A DNA stretch of 39,423 bases from a virus. Position 1 is the first letter of the stretch; the number at the start of each line of letters is the position of its first letter. The notes below the pieces were generated by a model that saw only the letters and a program-made list of their open reading frames with translations, made no database searches and was not told the DNA's origin. Positions 6,076 through 13,853 of the stretch are shown piece after piece. The stretch spans positions 1 through 39,423 of the IMG/VR virus record IMGVR_UViG_3300048997_000494. One strand, written 5' to 3'. A program made the translations under genes and the position numbers.

Positions 6076-7188
6076 ATGAGCACTCGCAACCAATCTCTCG
6101 ACGTGCTGCGCGGGTTCGCCATCCTGCTCGTGATGGGACGGCACTTCGACTACTGTCTGACCTGGCGCATGATCGGCTGGTCTGGCGTCGATCTGTTCTT
6201 CGTGCTCAGTGGTTATCTAATTTCCGGCCTGCTCTTTCGCGACTTCAGCGAGTTCGGAAGGATTCGCGTCACGCGCTTCCTGATCCGCCGTGGCTTTAAG
6301 ATATGGCCACCGCTCTACGTCTTTCTTCTCGTGGTTTCTTTGCTGCTGCGATGGGCCGGAGGATCCCCGAAAGATGTTTGGCTGAGCGCGGCATTCGTCC
6401 GGAATTACTTCATGGCGCCCGACGGTTCTTTCCTTTTTGGGCATACCTGGTCGCTGTGCGTGGAGGAGCACTTTTATTTTCTGCTGCCCTTTGTGCTCTT
6501 ACTGCTCACGCGAAGACGCGAAGGATTGCAGGCCATTCCGTACATCTCAGGTGCGCTGATTGTTGCGTGCCTGGCCTTGCGAATCTTGTTGCATCCGGTT
6601 CAGACCTACGCGACCCACTTCCGGTTGGACGGCCTGTTCGCAGGAGTGTGCTTGCGCTATGTGCATGACTTCCGCGCCGAATGGTTTCGCAAAGTCTCGG
6701 GACATTGGGCGATTCCCGCCGCCACAGTACTGCTCGCGCCCGTCTTCTTATTTGAGGCAGATTCTAGAGCGATGCAGACGTGGGGACTCACTGCGATGCT
6801 CGCGGGATTCGCTTTGCTCGTGGCCTGGTCCGTCGATCGCAAACCGTATGCCTGGTTGCGGCCGCTCGCCGCGATCGGAGTATTTTCCTATTCCATCTAT
6901 CTCTGGCAGCAACCGATCTCGCTCGTGATCCGCAATGCTTGGGGTGATTCAGCTTTTACTTTTTCCTTCTATGTTGTCGTCGCGATCGCGTTCGGAGTCC
7001 TGATGGCGAAGCTCATAGAATTTCCCGCGCTGCGCTTGCGCGACACTCTCATCGGAGAATCTACAAATGAACCGCACGAAGCTAATCAATTACGGGTTAT
7101 TAATCCTACTGGTCGCGTTGGCGGCGCTGTTTGGGCTAGGCCGGAAGACCGCGCGGATTCTCGACATGCCAGCCGAGCAGCATCATAG
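6076..7188 (+). CDS. Membrane acyltransferase, family 3 (OafA-like)
   Basis: A 370-residue polytopic protein with the acyltransferase-3 signatures: SLDVLRGFAILLVMGRHFD with conserved His23, WSGVDLFFVLSGYLISG (35-51) and TWSLCVEEHFYF (124-135). About ten hydrophobic segments follow. Family members O-acetylate or acylate cell-surface polysaccharides from the cytoplasmic membrane. On the opposite strand inside a phage late region it looks like a lysogenic-conversion gene that would alter the host O-antigen or exopolysaccharide and block superinfection (inference). An in-frame TAA lies directly before the ATG, fixing the start. The last ~45 residues follow the final membrane helix, look disordered, and overlap a second ORF. 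Confidence 0.9.
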   Translation: MSTRNQSLDVLRGFAILLVMGRHFDYCLTWRMIGWSGVDLFFVLSGYLISGLLFRDFSEFGRIRVTRFLIRRGFKIWPPLYVFLLVVSLLLRWAGGSPKDVWLSAAFVRNYFMAPDGSFLFGHTWSLCVEEHFYFLLPFVLLLLTRRREGLQAIPYISGALIVACLALRILLHPVQTYATHFRLDGLFAGVCLRYVHDFRAEWFRKVSGHWAIPAATVLLAPVFLFEADSRAMQTWGLTAMLAGFALLVAWSVDRKPYAWLRPLAAIGVFSYSIYLWQQPISLVIRNAWGDSAFTFSFYVVVAIAFGVLMAKLIEFPALRLRDTLIGESTNEPHEANQLRVINPTGRVGGAVWARPEDRADSRHASRAAS

Positions 7189-7201
7189 CCAGCCGGAGTA
7201 A
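7067..7201 (+). CDS. Small single-span membrane protein overlapping the acyltransferase 3' end
   Basis: A 44-residue ORF in another frame of the acyltransferase tail. It has an excellent ribosome site (CGGAGAA nine nt before ATG 7067-7069). The protein starts MNRTKLINYG and continues with a clear membrane helix (LLILLVALAALFGLG), then a basic segment and a histidine-containing end (MPAEQHHSQPE). The orientation (basic residues on both sides) is not decisive. It would be translated with the acyltransferase and could be its small partner. Confidence rests on the ribosome site and the helix. Confidence 0.5.
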   Translation: MNRTKLINYGLLILLVALAALFGLGRKTARILDMPAEQHHSQPE

Positions 7202-7236
7202 TGAGCCATGCCCACTTTTTTCTGCGACGATGGGAA

Positions 7237-8823
7237 TTAGAAGGGCCCCTTTCCTCGACGCGTGCCGCCGCTATTTGCGACCACTCCGGAAGTGCCAGGA
7301 CGAAGCCCGAGCGTCCACTGATACCAGCGTCCATCGGTGTTGCTAGTTTGCGCGAACGTGGGCGTATAACTTCCAACCGTCGACTCGGTCGCGTCTTCCC
7401 CAAACATCGCTCCAACGTGCGAGTCGGCGGTGAATCCGGTTCCCGCTGACCATCCTGTCCCGCTCGACCAGCCTTCGATGAAGCCCCAGACGAAACTGTC
7501 GGGAGCAAGCGTCGAGATCGCCGACCCGGTAATCGTCGCGGTGCCAGTGACGACACCCGTCGAGCTCGCGACCGCGTCGTAATACATCTGACAAGCGGAA
7601 AGCCGGACTCCGACCTGCGCGACTCCAGGACCCGTAATAACGACTGATCCGCTAGAACTCGCGGTGGCGCCCCACACGGCGAGACCGCCGACGCCGGTGC
7701 CCGCGCTCCCGCTATGGATATAGCGAACCCCTAAAAAGCTGTAGGTATTCAAGCCGTCGCTTGGTGTCCAGATCGGTGCGCCGTTCGCGATATCGGCGCC
7801 GATCAGCAGACAATCGCCCACGCTCGCCGATCCCAGATTGACGGGATTGACCGATGCGAACGCCAGGACAGAGGGCGTGGTCACGCTGCTATTGACGACC
7901 AGCGGGGCCGTGTTGAGGGTGGCCGTGTGGGTACCATCGGTGCAACTGATCGAAGGCGTCGTCGTGCCCGTGGTAGGCGTTCCCGTGATCTTGCCCGTCG
8001 AGGAATTGATCGACAGGCCGCTGGGCAGACCGGACGCGGAAAACGTATAGGCGCCCGCGCCCCCCGCGCACTGCGCCGTGGCGTCATAGGGTTTGGTCAG
8101 CGCGCCGGAGGGTAACGACGTCGTCACCATGGCGATCGCGGCCGTCTTGAAAAGCGCGAAGACCCATGAGGCGTTGCTATCGGCGCCGCTATCGATCTCG
8201 AATTTGCAGGTGTTTCCGCTTCCGTTGGTGCCGAGATATTTGAACCCGAATCCGCGCGCGTCCGATCCGTTCGCGAATCCGATGTGATTCCAGCCATCGG
8301 CCGCGCTCGGTATGTCGTCGCCGCCGTTGTGAAAATTGTCGAAATAGCAGACCGCGAGATCGACATTCTGGGACGACGTCAGAGCGGTGGTTGTCTCGGG
8401 ATTGGTGCCGTTGGTCGCGCCTCCGGTCGAAGCATCATTCGGACAGACGTATCCGAGAGGGTTCGGAAAATCGACCAGGAATCCCCCCGTAAAACTGGGC
8501 GTGCCGTTGAGCGTCGCGCTCTCGGTGCCGGCCGAGGTCGTGACCTTGCACCACAGATAGACCTTCATCGAGTTTCCGGTGAAGCTCGCCTCTTGCGTCG
8601 TCGTGCCGGAGAGCAGCGTCGTCGGAATGCCGTAAGTATTATTGAAATTGTCGGCCCCGACGAACTCGATATCGCCGATCGGGACCGCATCGTGCAAGGT
8701 GCAGGTTCCGCTCGAATTGAGAACGCACATCTGGCGAAACGTCGGAAGCTGGCCGAGTTGGTTCTGGGCGCTCGCGCATCCCGCCGCGAGCAGGATTCCG
8801 AGAACTACTGCGATTCGTCGCAT
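7237..8823 (-). CDS. Fibre-like protein with signal peptide and He_PIG Ig domain
   Basis: 528 residues. Residues 1-20 (MRRIAVVLGILLAAGCASAQ) form an apparent secretion signal with an ASAQ cleavage site; LLAAGC also resembles a lipobox, but with Ala at the -3 position. A beta-rich domain (about 30-230) is followed by an He_PIG-type putative Ig domain (about 234-311, with GLPSGLSINSSTGKITGTPT) and a second beta-rich domain (315-515). The end is Gly/Arg-rich. He_PIG domains are common in secreted adhesins. Position directly after the tail-tip and first fibre genes suggests a host-binding fibre or tip protein. The ATG overlaps the previous gene by 19 nt. Confidence 0.75.
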   Translation of the reverse strand: MRRIAVVLGILLAAGCASAQNQLGQLPTFRQMCVLNSSGTCTLHDAVPIGDIEFVGADNFNNTYGIPTTLLSGTTTQEASFTGNSMKVYLWCKVTTSAGTESATLNGTPSFTGGFLVDFPNPLGYVCPNDASTGGATNGTNPETTTALTSSQNVDLAVCYFDNFHNGGDDIPSAADGWNHIGFANGSDARGFGFKYLGTNGSGNTCKFEIDSGADSNASWVFALFKTAAIAMVTTSLPSGALTKPYDATAQCAGGAGAYTFSASGLPSGLSINSSTGKITGTPTTGTTTPSISCTDGTHTATLNTAPLVVNSSVTTPSVLAFASVNPVNLGSASVGDCLLIGADIANGAPIWTPSDGLNTYSFLGVRYIHSGSAGTGVGGLAVWGATASSSGSVVITGPGVAQVGVRLSACQMYYDAVASSTGVVTGTATITGSAISTLAPDSFVWGFIEGWSSGTGWSAGTGFTADSHVGAMFGEDATESTVGSYTPTFAQTSNTDGRWYQWTLGLRPGTSGVVANSGGTRRGKGPF

Positions 8824-10025
8824 GTGAGCACCCCGTTGACATAGCTAGCCGTCGATACGGCCGTGACATTCATCGCCATGTGATCATTCACCGAAACCGT
8901 TGTCGTCGTGAAGTCGCTCGTCGTGCTCGAATCGACCGCAGTTCCTGTAGAGATCCCAACGCCGCTCGTCGAGATCGAATTGCCTGATGTCGGCGCCGCG
9001 GTCCCGCTCGCAATTTTCCAGAACTTCACCGTGATAGTCCCACTCGGCTGCAGAGTCAGGTGATAGCCGCTGATCGTGCAAGCAAAAGGTACGGTGACAT
9101 AATCCGTCGTCGTGCTGGCGACCGTGAGCACGGATCCCGCCGGATCGCCGATAGTGAACGGTATGCCGCGCGGAATGGTCACACTGGTACAAGTCTGCGT
9201 CGATCCGGCAAAGTGGCAATAGCCAAGTCCTGGCGAGGAAGCCTTGACTACGTTCGCTGTAGGTATGCCAGAATCATGCGCGACCAATTTGCTGCTAACT
9301 ACCGATGCGTCGATCAGATCGCCCGTGGCTGGGATGGAAGCAGTTGGGACCAGCAGCAGAAGCGAATCGGCTCCGCTGTTGGCGTGATAGTTCGAATTGG
9401 TCGAATCGTAGTCGACGACACCCGCGGCAGAAGCAGTATTTGTCGTGTGCGAAGGAACCTTGAGCGCCGCGGTTCCTGTGGCTGCACTCAAATCGAAAAT
9501 AGAGGAAGCGCCGCCGGCGATCGTGTGACTCGCAAAGGTGAAATCGCTCAAATCTCCTAGCGACGTGGTGCCGCTCCAGTAGGCTAGATCGCCATTGACG
9601 CCGGCGCCGGTTAGCGTTCCTGAACCCGTGCCTGGCGCCAGGAACCCGGTTCGCACGTCATCTATCACCGTGATTGCCCCGCCGCTGGCTGTCACCTTGG
9701 CGATCCAGATCGTGCTCGAATTGAAGCCCGAAGTGTTGGAAGTTGGCGCGCACGAGCTAGCGGGATCGAGATAGACATAATTCGTTGTCGAATTCGTCAT
9801 GGTGAGCGTGCCGCCCACATACTCGATCAGGATCCCCAAGCAGTTCGCCGTCCCTTTTCCCAGGTTGAGCGTGAGGCCGGATCCCGTCGTAGGCGCATAG
9901 CCAGGCGCAACGCCATTTGTATATTTGGCATTAGCCGAGAAGAACGGCGCCGTCTGTGATTGTGGTTGTTGAGCGATCGCGAAGCTCGCGACCATCAAGA
10001 GAAACAGAAGCGTTAGTTTTTTCAT
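8805..10025 (-). CDS. Fibre-like protein with N-terminal signal peptide
   Basis: 406 residues. MKKLTLLFLLMVASFAIAQ is a textbook Sec signal (basic start, hydrophobic core, AIA/Q cleavage). The rest is rich in Thr, Ser and Gly and predicted beta: a region like the usual fibre linkers (IWIAKVTASGGAITVIDDVR, about 126-146) is followed by GAGVNGDLAYWSGTTSLGDL, and a C-terminal receptor-binding-like part. The first line recalls tail-fibre genes, but the signal peptide does not: tail fibres are assembled in the cytoplasm. Its ATG overlaps the tail-tip stop codon (ATGA, 10022-10025). Confidence 0.75.
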   Translation of the reverse strand: MKKLTLLFLLMVASFAIAQQPQSQTAPFFSANAKYTNGVAPGYAPTTGSGLTLNLGKGTANCLGILIEYVGGTLTMTNSTTNYVYLDPASSCAPTSNTSGFNSSTIWIAKVTASGGAITVIDDVRTGFLAPGTGSGTLTGAGVNGDLAYWSGTTSLGDLSDFTFASHTIAGGASSIFDLSAATGTAALKVPSHTTNTASAAGVVDYDSTNSNYHANSGADSLLLLVPTASIPATGDLIDASVVSSKLVAHDSGIPTANVVKASSPGLGYCHFAGSTQTCTSVTIPRGIPFTIGDPAGSVLTVASTTTDYVTVPFACTISGYHLTLQPSGTITVKFWKIASGTAAPTSGNSISTSGVGISTGTAVDSSTTSDFTTTTVSVNDHMAMNVTAVSTASYVNGVLTCDESQ

Positions 10026-13000
10026 GCAAAGACCTCGACAGATCCAGTAATTCCCCCATCAGAAGCGACCAGGTAAACGAAAGTTGCGTCGTAGCGCGCG
10101 GCCCGAAACCAGATCTCAGCATCGGAAGACATGCGAATAAAAGCGGCCGTCGGTACGACTCCCAAACCATGCGGAACCGCGAAATTCCCGCCGAACGCCG
10201 GCGCCAGGCCTATCAGGACATGCGCGATCGCGGTCGACGATGTCGAAGGCTGCCACAGTTCGGCGTAGCCAGTGAGCCCCGAATCTGAGGCCGCCAAGTG
10301 GAGATTCGTCGAGTCGGCGAAAGGCGTTTGTGCAAAGATCTCGCCACTCGAAGTCATCTGGATTAGCAAGACGGCCGGCGCCGCGCCGAGGCCGTGAGCG
10401 ACGGCGAAATTGCCTGGCGCGCTCGGAGCCAGAGCGACCTCAGCGCCAGGAGAGACGGAGTACAGCAATAGCTTCGCGGTGAGGCCGGCGTCGGAAGCCG
10501 TAAGGTAAACATTGACCGCGTCATAGCGCGCCGGCTGAAACCAGATTTTTCCGGCCGAGGTCATCTGGATCAGCGCCAGCTTTGGCGTCGCTGCCATGCC
10601 GTGCGCGACTGAGAAATTCCCCGCGCTGGTCGCCGGAATGTCGATCGTGAGATCTGGCCGGCCGCCCAGGATTGCTGAATTGCACGCCACCGGGATCGTG
10701 TACGGATAATCTGTCACGTCGGCAAGGCTTTCCATCTGATTGCCGAATTGATTGAAGCTCGTAAATTTGAAGTGAATCGTCTTGCCGATCCAGGCCGGAT
10801 CCACTAAGAGCCGTACAGTCGGACCGGCGAAGGATAAGAACTTCGAGTTGCTTGGATGATCAGTGATCGGCGTCGAATAGACGCCGCGCCGGATCTTGTT
10901 CCCACCCGTCGCCTTCAGCGTGTAGTGATTCGCAGATATCAGCTGAGCGATCGCGTAGCTGATCAACTCGTAAGGAACACAAAGCGAGCCGCCCTCGACA
11001 TAGCACAAGCTCGCGAAAGCATCTTCATAGGTGACCGAATACGAATCGAGCTTCCCAAAGCTCTCGGAGAGATCCACCGGGAGATCGTGCGTCGTGTCAG
11101 GATCCGCAGCGACAGGAAAATCGCCGCCGGTGAGGCCCATGATCGATTCGCCCACCTGCATCCCGACTTCCGAATAACTTGTGCCGTCGAGCGAGGCCCA
11201 AACGATCGCACCGCCCCAATCTTGACTGGCACCTGAAAGGCCGATCCGGATATAGGTTCCGCTGTCGCCTGCTTTGTTGAGCTGAGGGACCTCGACGAAG
11301 ATAGCCGGCGCATTTACGGATCCAGGCGCCTTCTGAGTATCGACTCGCGAGCCCAGCTGAGAGGCTGAGGCAATCTGCTGAGGTTCGTTTAGACCATAGA
11401 AAAAGTCGACACCTTTGAAGGTGACAATCTTTTTATCGTCTTCGTTCGCTTCTGTGATCCGGACCGGCGTTTTCTTCAGGCCGACTCGCGCGTCGGTGAG
11501 CGTTGCCAGGTCCATCGCTTCTGCCAAGCCAAACCGAATGCCGCTCGCCTTCCATTCGTATTCGTTCGACTCAATTGAGTTTTTCTTGACCAGGACGTTT
11601 CCAACTTTGTCCGCAACATCGGCCTCAAAGATGACTTTGTAAGTCTTAGGCTGCGCGCGTTGCGACATGTGCGAATGAATGCCGCCCTGATCAACGCCCG
11701 TGGTCTGTCCGTCGGCATAATCGTTGGTTCGATCGGTGTAAGCGACCGGCTGAAGGTTGTACTGATCAGCCGCACGCTTTCGTCGCACAATCACAGGTTG
11801 CTTTTTGTCGGCGTAATCGCGCTCGGCAAAGTCATAGATCGGACCGGCCGCGCTCGGCGCCGTATAGATCACGCCGTTCCCGATAGCCGAGACCTCGCAG
11901 TAGGGAATAACCTTGATTTGGAAGCCGCTGGCGACAACGGCCGAATTTGCGACCTCGAGGATCTCATTAACCCAATCGGCCGCGGATCTCTGCTCGAGCA
12001 TCGGGACCGTAATGTAAATCCCGTACGCCTCGCAAAAAGCTCGCAGATAGTCGAGCGGCGCCATAATCGGAACTCCGTCATCCAGACCGAGCGCGGAGAG
12101 CGTAAGTGAAAGCATTTGTAGCGTGGTGATCGTTGTCTCTCCCGAGAAGTCGGGATTGTCATAGACGCCAGAGAGCGCAATCGTATAGATCGCATCGGCG
12201 GGATTCGCATCGCCATCAGCCGTAAGTGAGTGATAGCCGGTCGCCTCGTATCCGAGCTGCGGATAGCTGGCGCCGGTTCCGAGATCCAGGCGTTCGGAAC
12301 CGACGCCCGAGCAATCGTCATAGATAACTTGCTCATCCATGTGATTGACATATTCCGAGCCGGATCCGAGCTGGCGCTCGAATTCCATCCCGAAAGGGAT
12401 CGCGCTCAAGGGATTTCCGTCCCAAGATGAAGTCGGGATCCGGAAAGCAACACGCACGACGAGCTTCTTCCCATTCAGCGAGGAGTCGACCGCGATCGAG
12501 AGACCGCTTGCCGTGTACTGCCAAGGCGACCGGCTCGTGATTCCATAGACTGGCTCGAAGACCTCCGGAGGATCCCAAAACGTGTTGGCGAGCCAGCGCC
12601 TTTGTGTACCGGTAATAGTGCGCGTACCGGCCGGATCCCCGTAATCGTTGAAAGTCTCCGAAACATCGATCTCGGCGGCGACGCCCAGAACGGCGAAAAA
12701 ATTCGCATCGTCGACTGAGCCGGTCGAATAGGCATAGCTGATCACAACGGTCTGACCAATGTCGCCGGAATTGAAAGAAAAGACGCCGGCCGCAACCTGG
12801 TACTCACCAAGGCCTGGCGGATTCGACCCCGAGAATTCGAGGGCTTGCGCGCCTTTATATTTAACCGGCGGATTCCCTATCGCCAGCACAAAGGTCGCAG
12901 CATGATCGACAGTGACGGTCCCGCCGCCGCCGATCGTGTGCGTTTCGACTGCGATCGCCGTTTGCGGAATGTGACCGCTTAGATTCACGGATCCGCCCGC

Positions 13001-13147
13001 AACGACGAGCTCGAGATCCGCGCGGCCGAGTGCGTAATGGTCTTTATTGTTCCAGGTATCGAGAAGATGAAGGAGCGGCGCCGTCGCGAGAAGCCAGTCG
13101 CACGCCGTCGTATACGATTTGATCTTTACGTTCTTCTTCCCGCCCAT
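10022..13147 (-). CDS. Tail-tip (J / GTA gp13-like) protein, main part
   Basis: A 1041-residue central tail-tip protein, expected to form the baseplate hub and carry the host-recognition region. It starts MGGKKNVKIKSYTTACDWLL, which corresponds to the segment that follows a Gly/Lys-rich loop in family members; the preceding conserved N terminus is encoded by the adjacent upstream ORF in the same frame, separated by a TAA. Phage-tail domain features include ADWVNEILEVANSAVVASG and the FKGVDFFYGLNEPQQIA region. The C terminus (about 841-1041) has three tandem ~57-residue repeats, each with GNFxVxHGLGxxP, then I-x-M-[TS]-S and ASDxGLTG. No ribosome site precedes the ATG. Confidence 0.85.
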   Translation of the reverse strand: MGGKKNVKIKSYTTACDWLLATAPLLHLLDTWNNKDHYALGRADLELVVAGGSVNLSGHIPQTAIAVETHTIGGGGTVTVDHAATFVLAIGNPPVKYKGAQALEFSGSNPPGLGEYQVAAGVFSFNSGDIGQTVVISYAYSTGSVDDANFFAVLGVAAEIDVSETFNDYGDPAGTRTITGTQRRWLANTFWDPPEVFEPVYGITSRSPWQYTASGLSIAVDSSLNGKKLVVRVAFRIPTSSWDGNPLSAIPFGMEFERQLGSGSEYVNHMDEQVIYDDCSGVGSERLDLGTGASYPQLGYEATGYHSLTADGDANPADAIYTIALSGVYDNPDFSGETTITTLQMLSLTLSALGLDDGVPIMAPLDYLRAFCEAYGIYITVPMLEQRSAADWVNEILEVANSAVVASGFQIKVIPYCEVSAIGNGVIYTAPSAAGPIYDFAERDYADKKQPVIVRRKRAADQYNLQPVAYTDRTNDYADGQTTGVDQGGIHSHMSQRAQPKTYKVIFEADVADKVGNVLVKKNSIESNEYEWKASGIRFGLAEAMDLATLTDARVGLKKTPVRITEANEDDKKIVTFKGVDFFYGLNEPQQIASASQLGSRVDTQKAPGSVNAPAIFVEVPQLNKAGDSGTYIRIGLSGASQDWGGAIVWASLDGTSYSEVGMQVGESIMGLTGGDFPVAADPDTTHDLPVDLSESFGKLDSYSVTYEDAFASLCYVEGGSLCVPYELISYAIAQLISANHYTLKATGGNKIRRGVYSTPITDHPSNSKFLSFAGPTVRLLVDPAWIGKTIHFKFTSFNQFGNQMESLADVTDYPYTIPVACNSAILGGRPDLTIDIPATSAGNFSVAHGMAATPKLALIQMTSAGKIWFQPARYDAVNVYLTASDAGLTAKLLLYSVSPGAEVALAPSAPGNFAVAHGLGAAPAVLLIQMTSSGEIFAQTPFADSTNLHLAASDSGLTGYAELWQPSTSSTAIAHVLIGLAPAFGGNFAVPHGLGVVPTAAFIRMSSDAEIWFRAARYDATFVYLVASDGGITGSVEVFA

Positions 13148-13150
13148 GGT

Positions 13151-13354
13151 TTACGGTGCCGTCTGCGCGATGCTTTGCGCGTTCTTTCCTTTTTTCCCCT
13201 GGTCGCTCATGTAATAGCTGAAATCGTTTTGCCAGATCAGGCGACCTTGGAGCCGCGCGCGACCGATCAGGAAAGGGATCGCGGCGCCATACACCGCAGT
13301 ATTGAGTCGAACGCCGGCAACGATCGGCGCGGAATTCGCGTTCGTCTTAAACAT
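13151..13354 (-). pseudogene. Tail-tip protein N-terminal fragment, ended by an in-frame TAA
   Basis: A 67-residue ORF with GVRLNTAVYGAAIPFLIGRA and LQGRLIWQNDF, the usual N-terminal start of GTA/J-type tail-tip proteins (phrases like VYGxPIPxxxGxxRxxGxLIWxxDF). It ends SIAQTAP, TAA, then ACC and the ATG of the 1041-residue ORF, all in one frame. The natural protein is therefore probably 13354-10022 interrupted by one stop codon. Either this is a nonsense mutation, or the two parts are made separately by termination-reinitiation, or TAA is read through. It overlaps the NlpC/P60 gene end by 8 nt. Confidence 0.75.
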
Positions 13355-13853
13355 GCTTCCCCCATGGCGAGAAGAATTGCAGGGAACCGGCCGCGAAGGA
13401 GTGATGCGTCGTCGCGTTGATTTCGTTCACGCAAGGCGGAAAGGCGTGTATCACTTTCGGCCATGCAGAGATTATGCCGCCATGAATGTCTATCGTGTTG
13501 CGCCTGGTCACGGTCTCTGGCGGCCGCAAGAGCACAACATTTCCAGGCGCTCGAATCTCAGTCGGCGCACAAAAGTGCTCGACCATCTCGCGCGCGTGGC
13601 GAAGAATACGAAGTTTGTAGTGATCCTCGCGCGCATGCAAGAACCAGTCACGCGGGTAGAATTCCTGCTCGTCTTCTGCGGTAAAGAGCCCGACCTTCTG
13701 AAAGACCTCGAGTAGAAGCGTGTAACAGTCCGCGCCGGCGCCCTTTACGCGTCCCATGTGATGGTAGGGCGTTCGAATCCAGCTCCGCGCCTCTTCGACG
13801 ACTCTTGCTCTCTGTTCGGTCTCTACACTGCTTGCTCTGGCAATGGCACCCAT
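13347..13853 (-). CDS. Tail-tip NlpC/P60 peptidase
   Basis: 168 residues. ARSWIRTPYHHMGRVKGAGADCYTLLLEVF is the N-terminal part of an NlpC/P60 domain (given here only by its pattern), with the catalytic Cys43 in GADCYTLL; His124 in IDIHGGIISA and His136 in KVIHAF fit the second half of the catalytic set. Homologous tail proteins (lambda gpK type) sit at the tail tip and cut peptide bonds of peptidoglycan during DNA entry. It lies between the DUF2163 hub and the tail-tip protein, the usual order in GTA-like tails. The ORF overlaps its upstream neighbour by 31 nt. Confidence 0.85.
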   Translation of the reverse strand: MGAIARASSVETEQRARVVEEARSWIRTPYHHMGRVKGAGADCYTLLLEVFQKVGLFTAEDEQEFYPRDWFLHAREDHYKLRILRHAREMVEHFCAPTEIRAPGNVVLLRPPETVTRRNTIDIHGGIISAWPKVIHAFPPCVNEINATTHHSFAAGSLQFFSPWGKHV

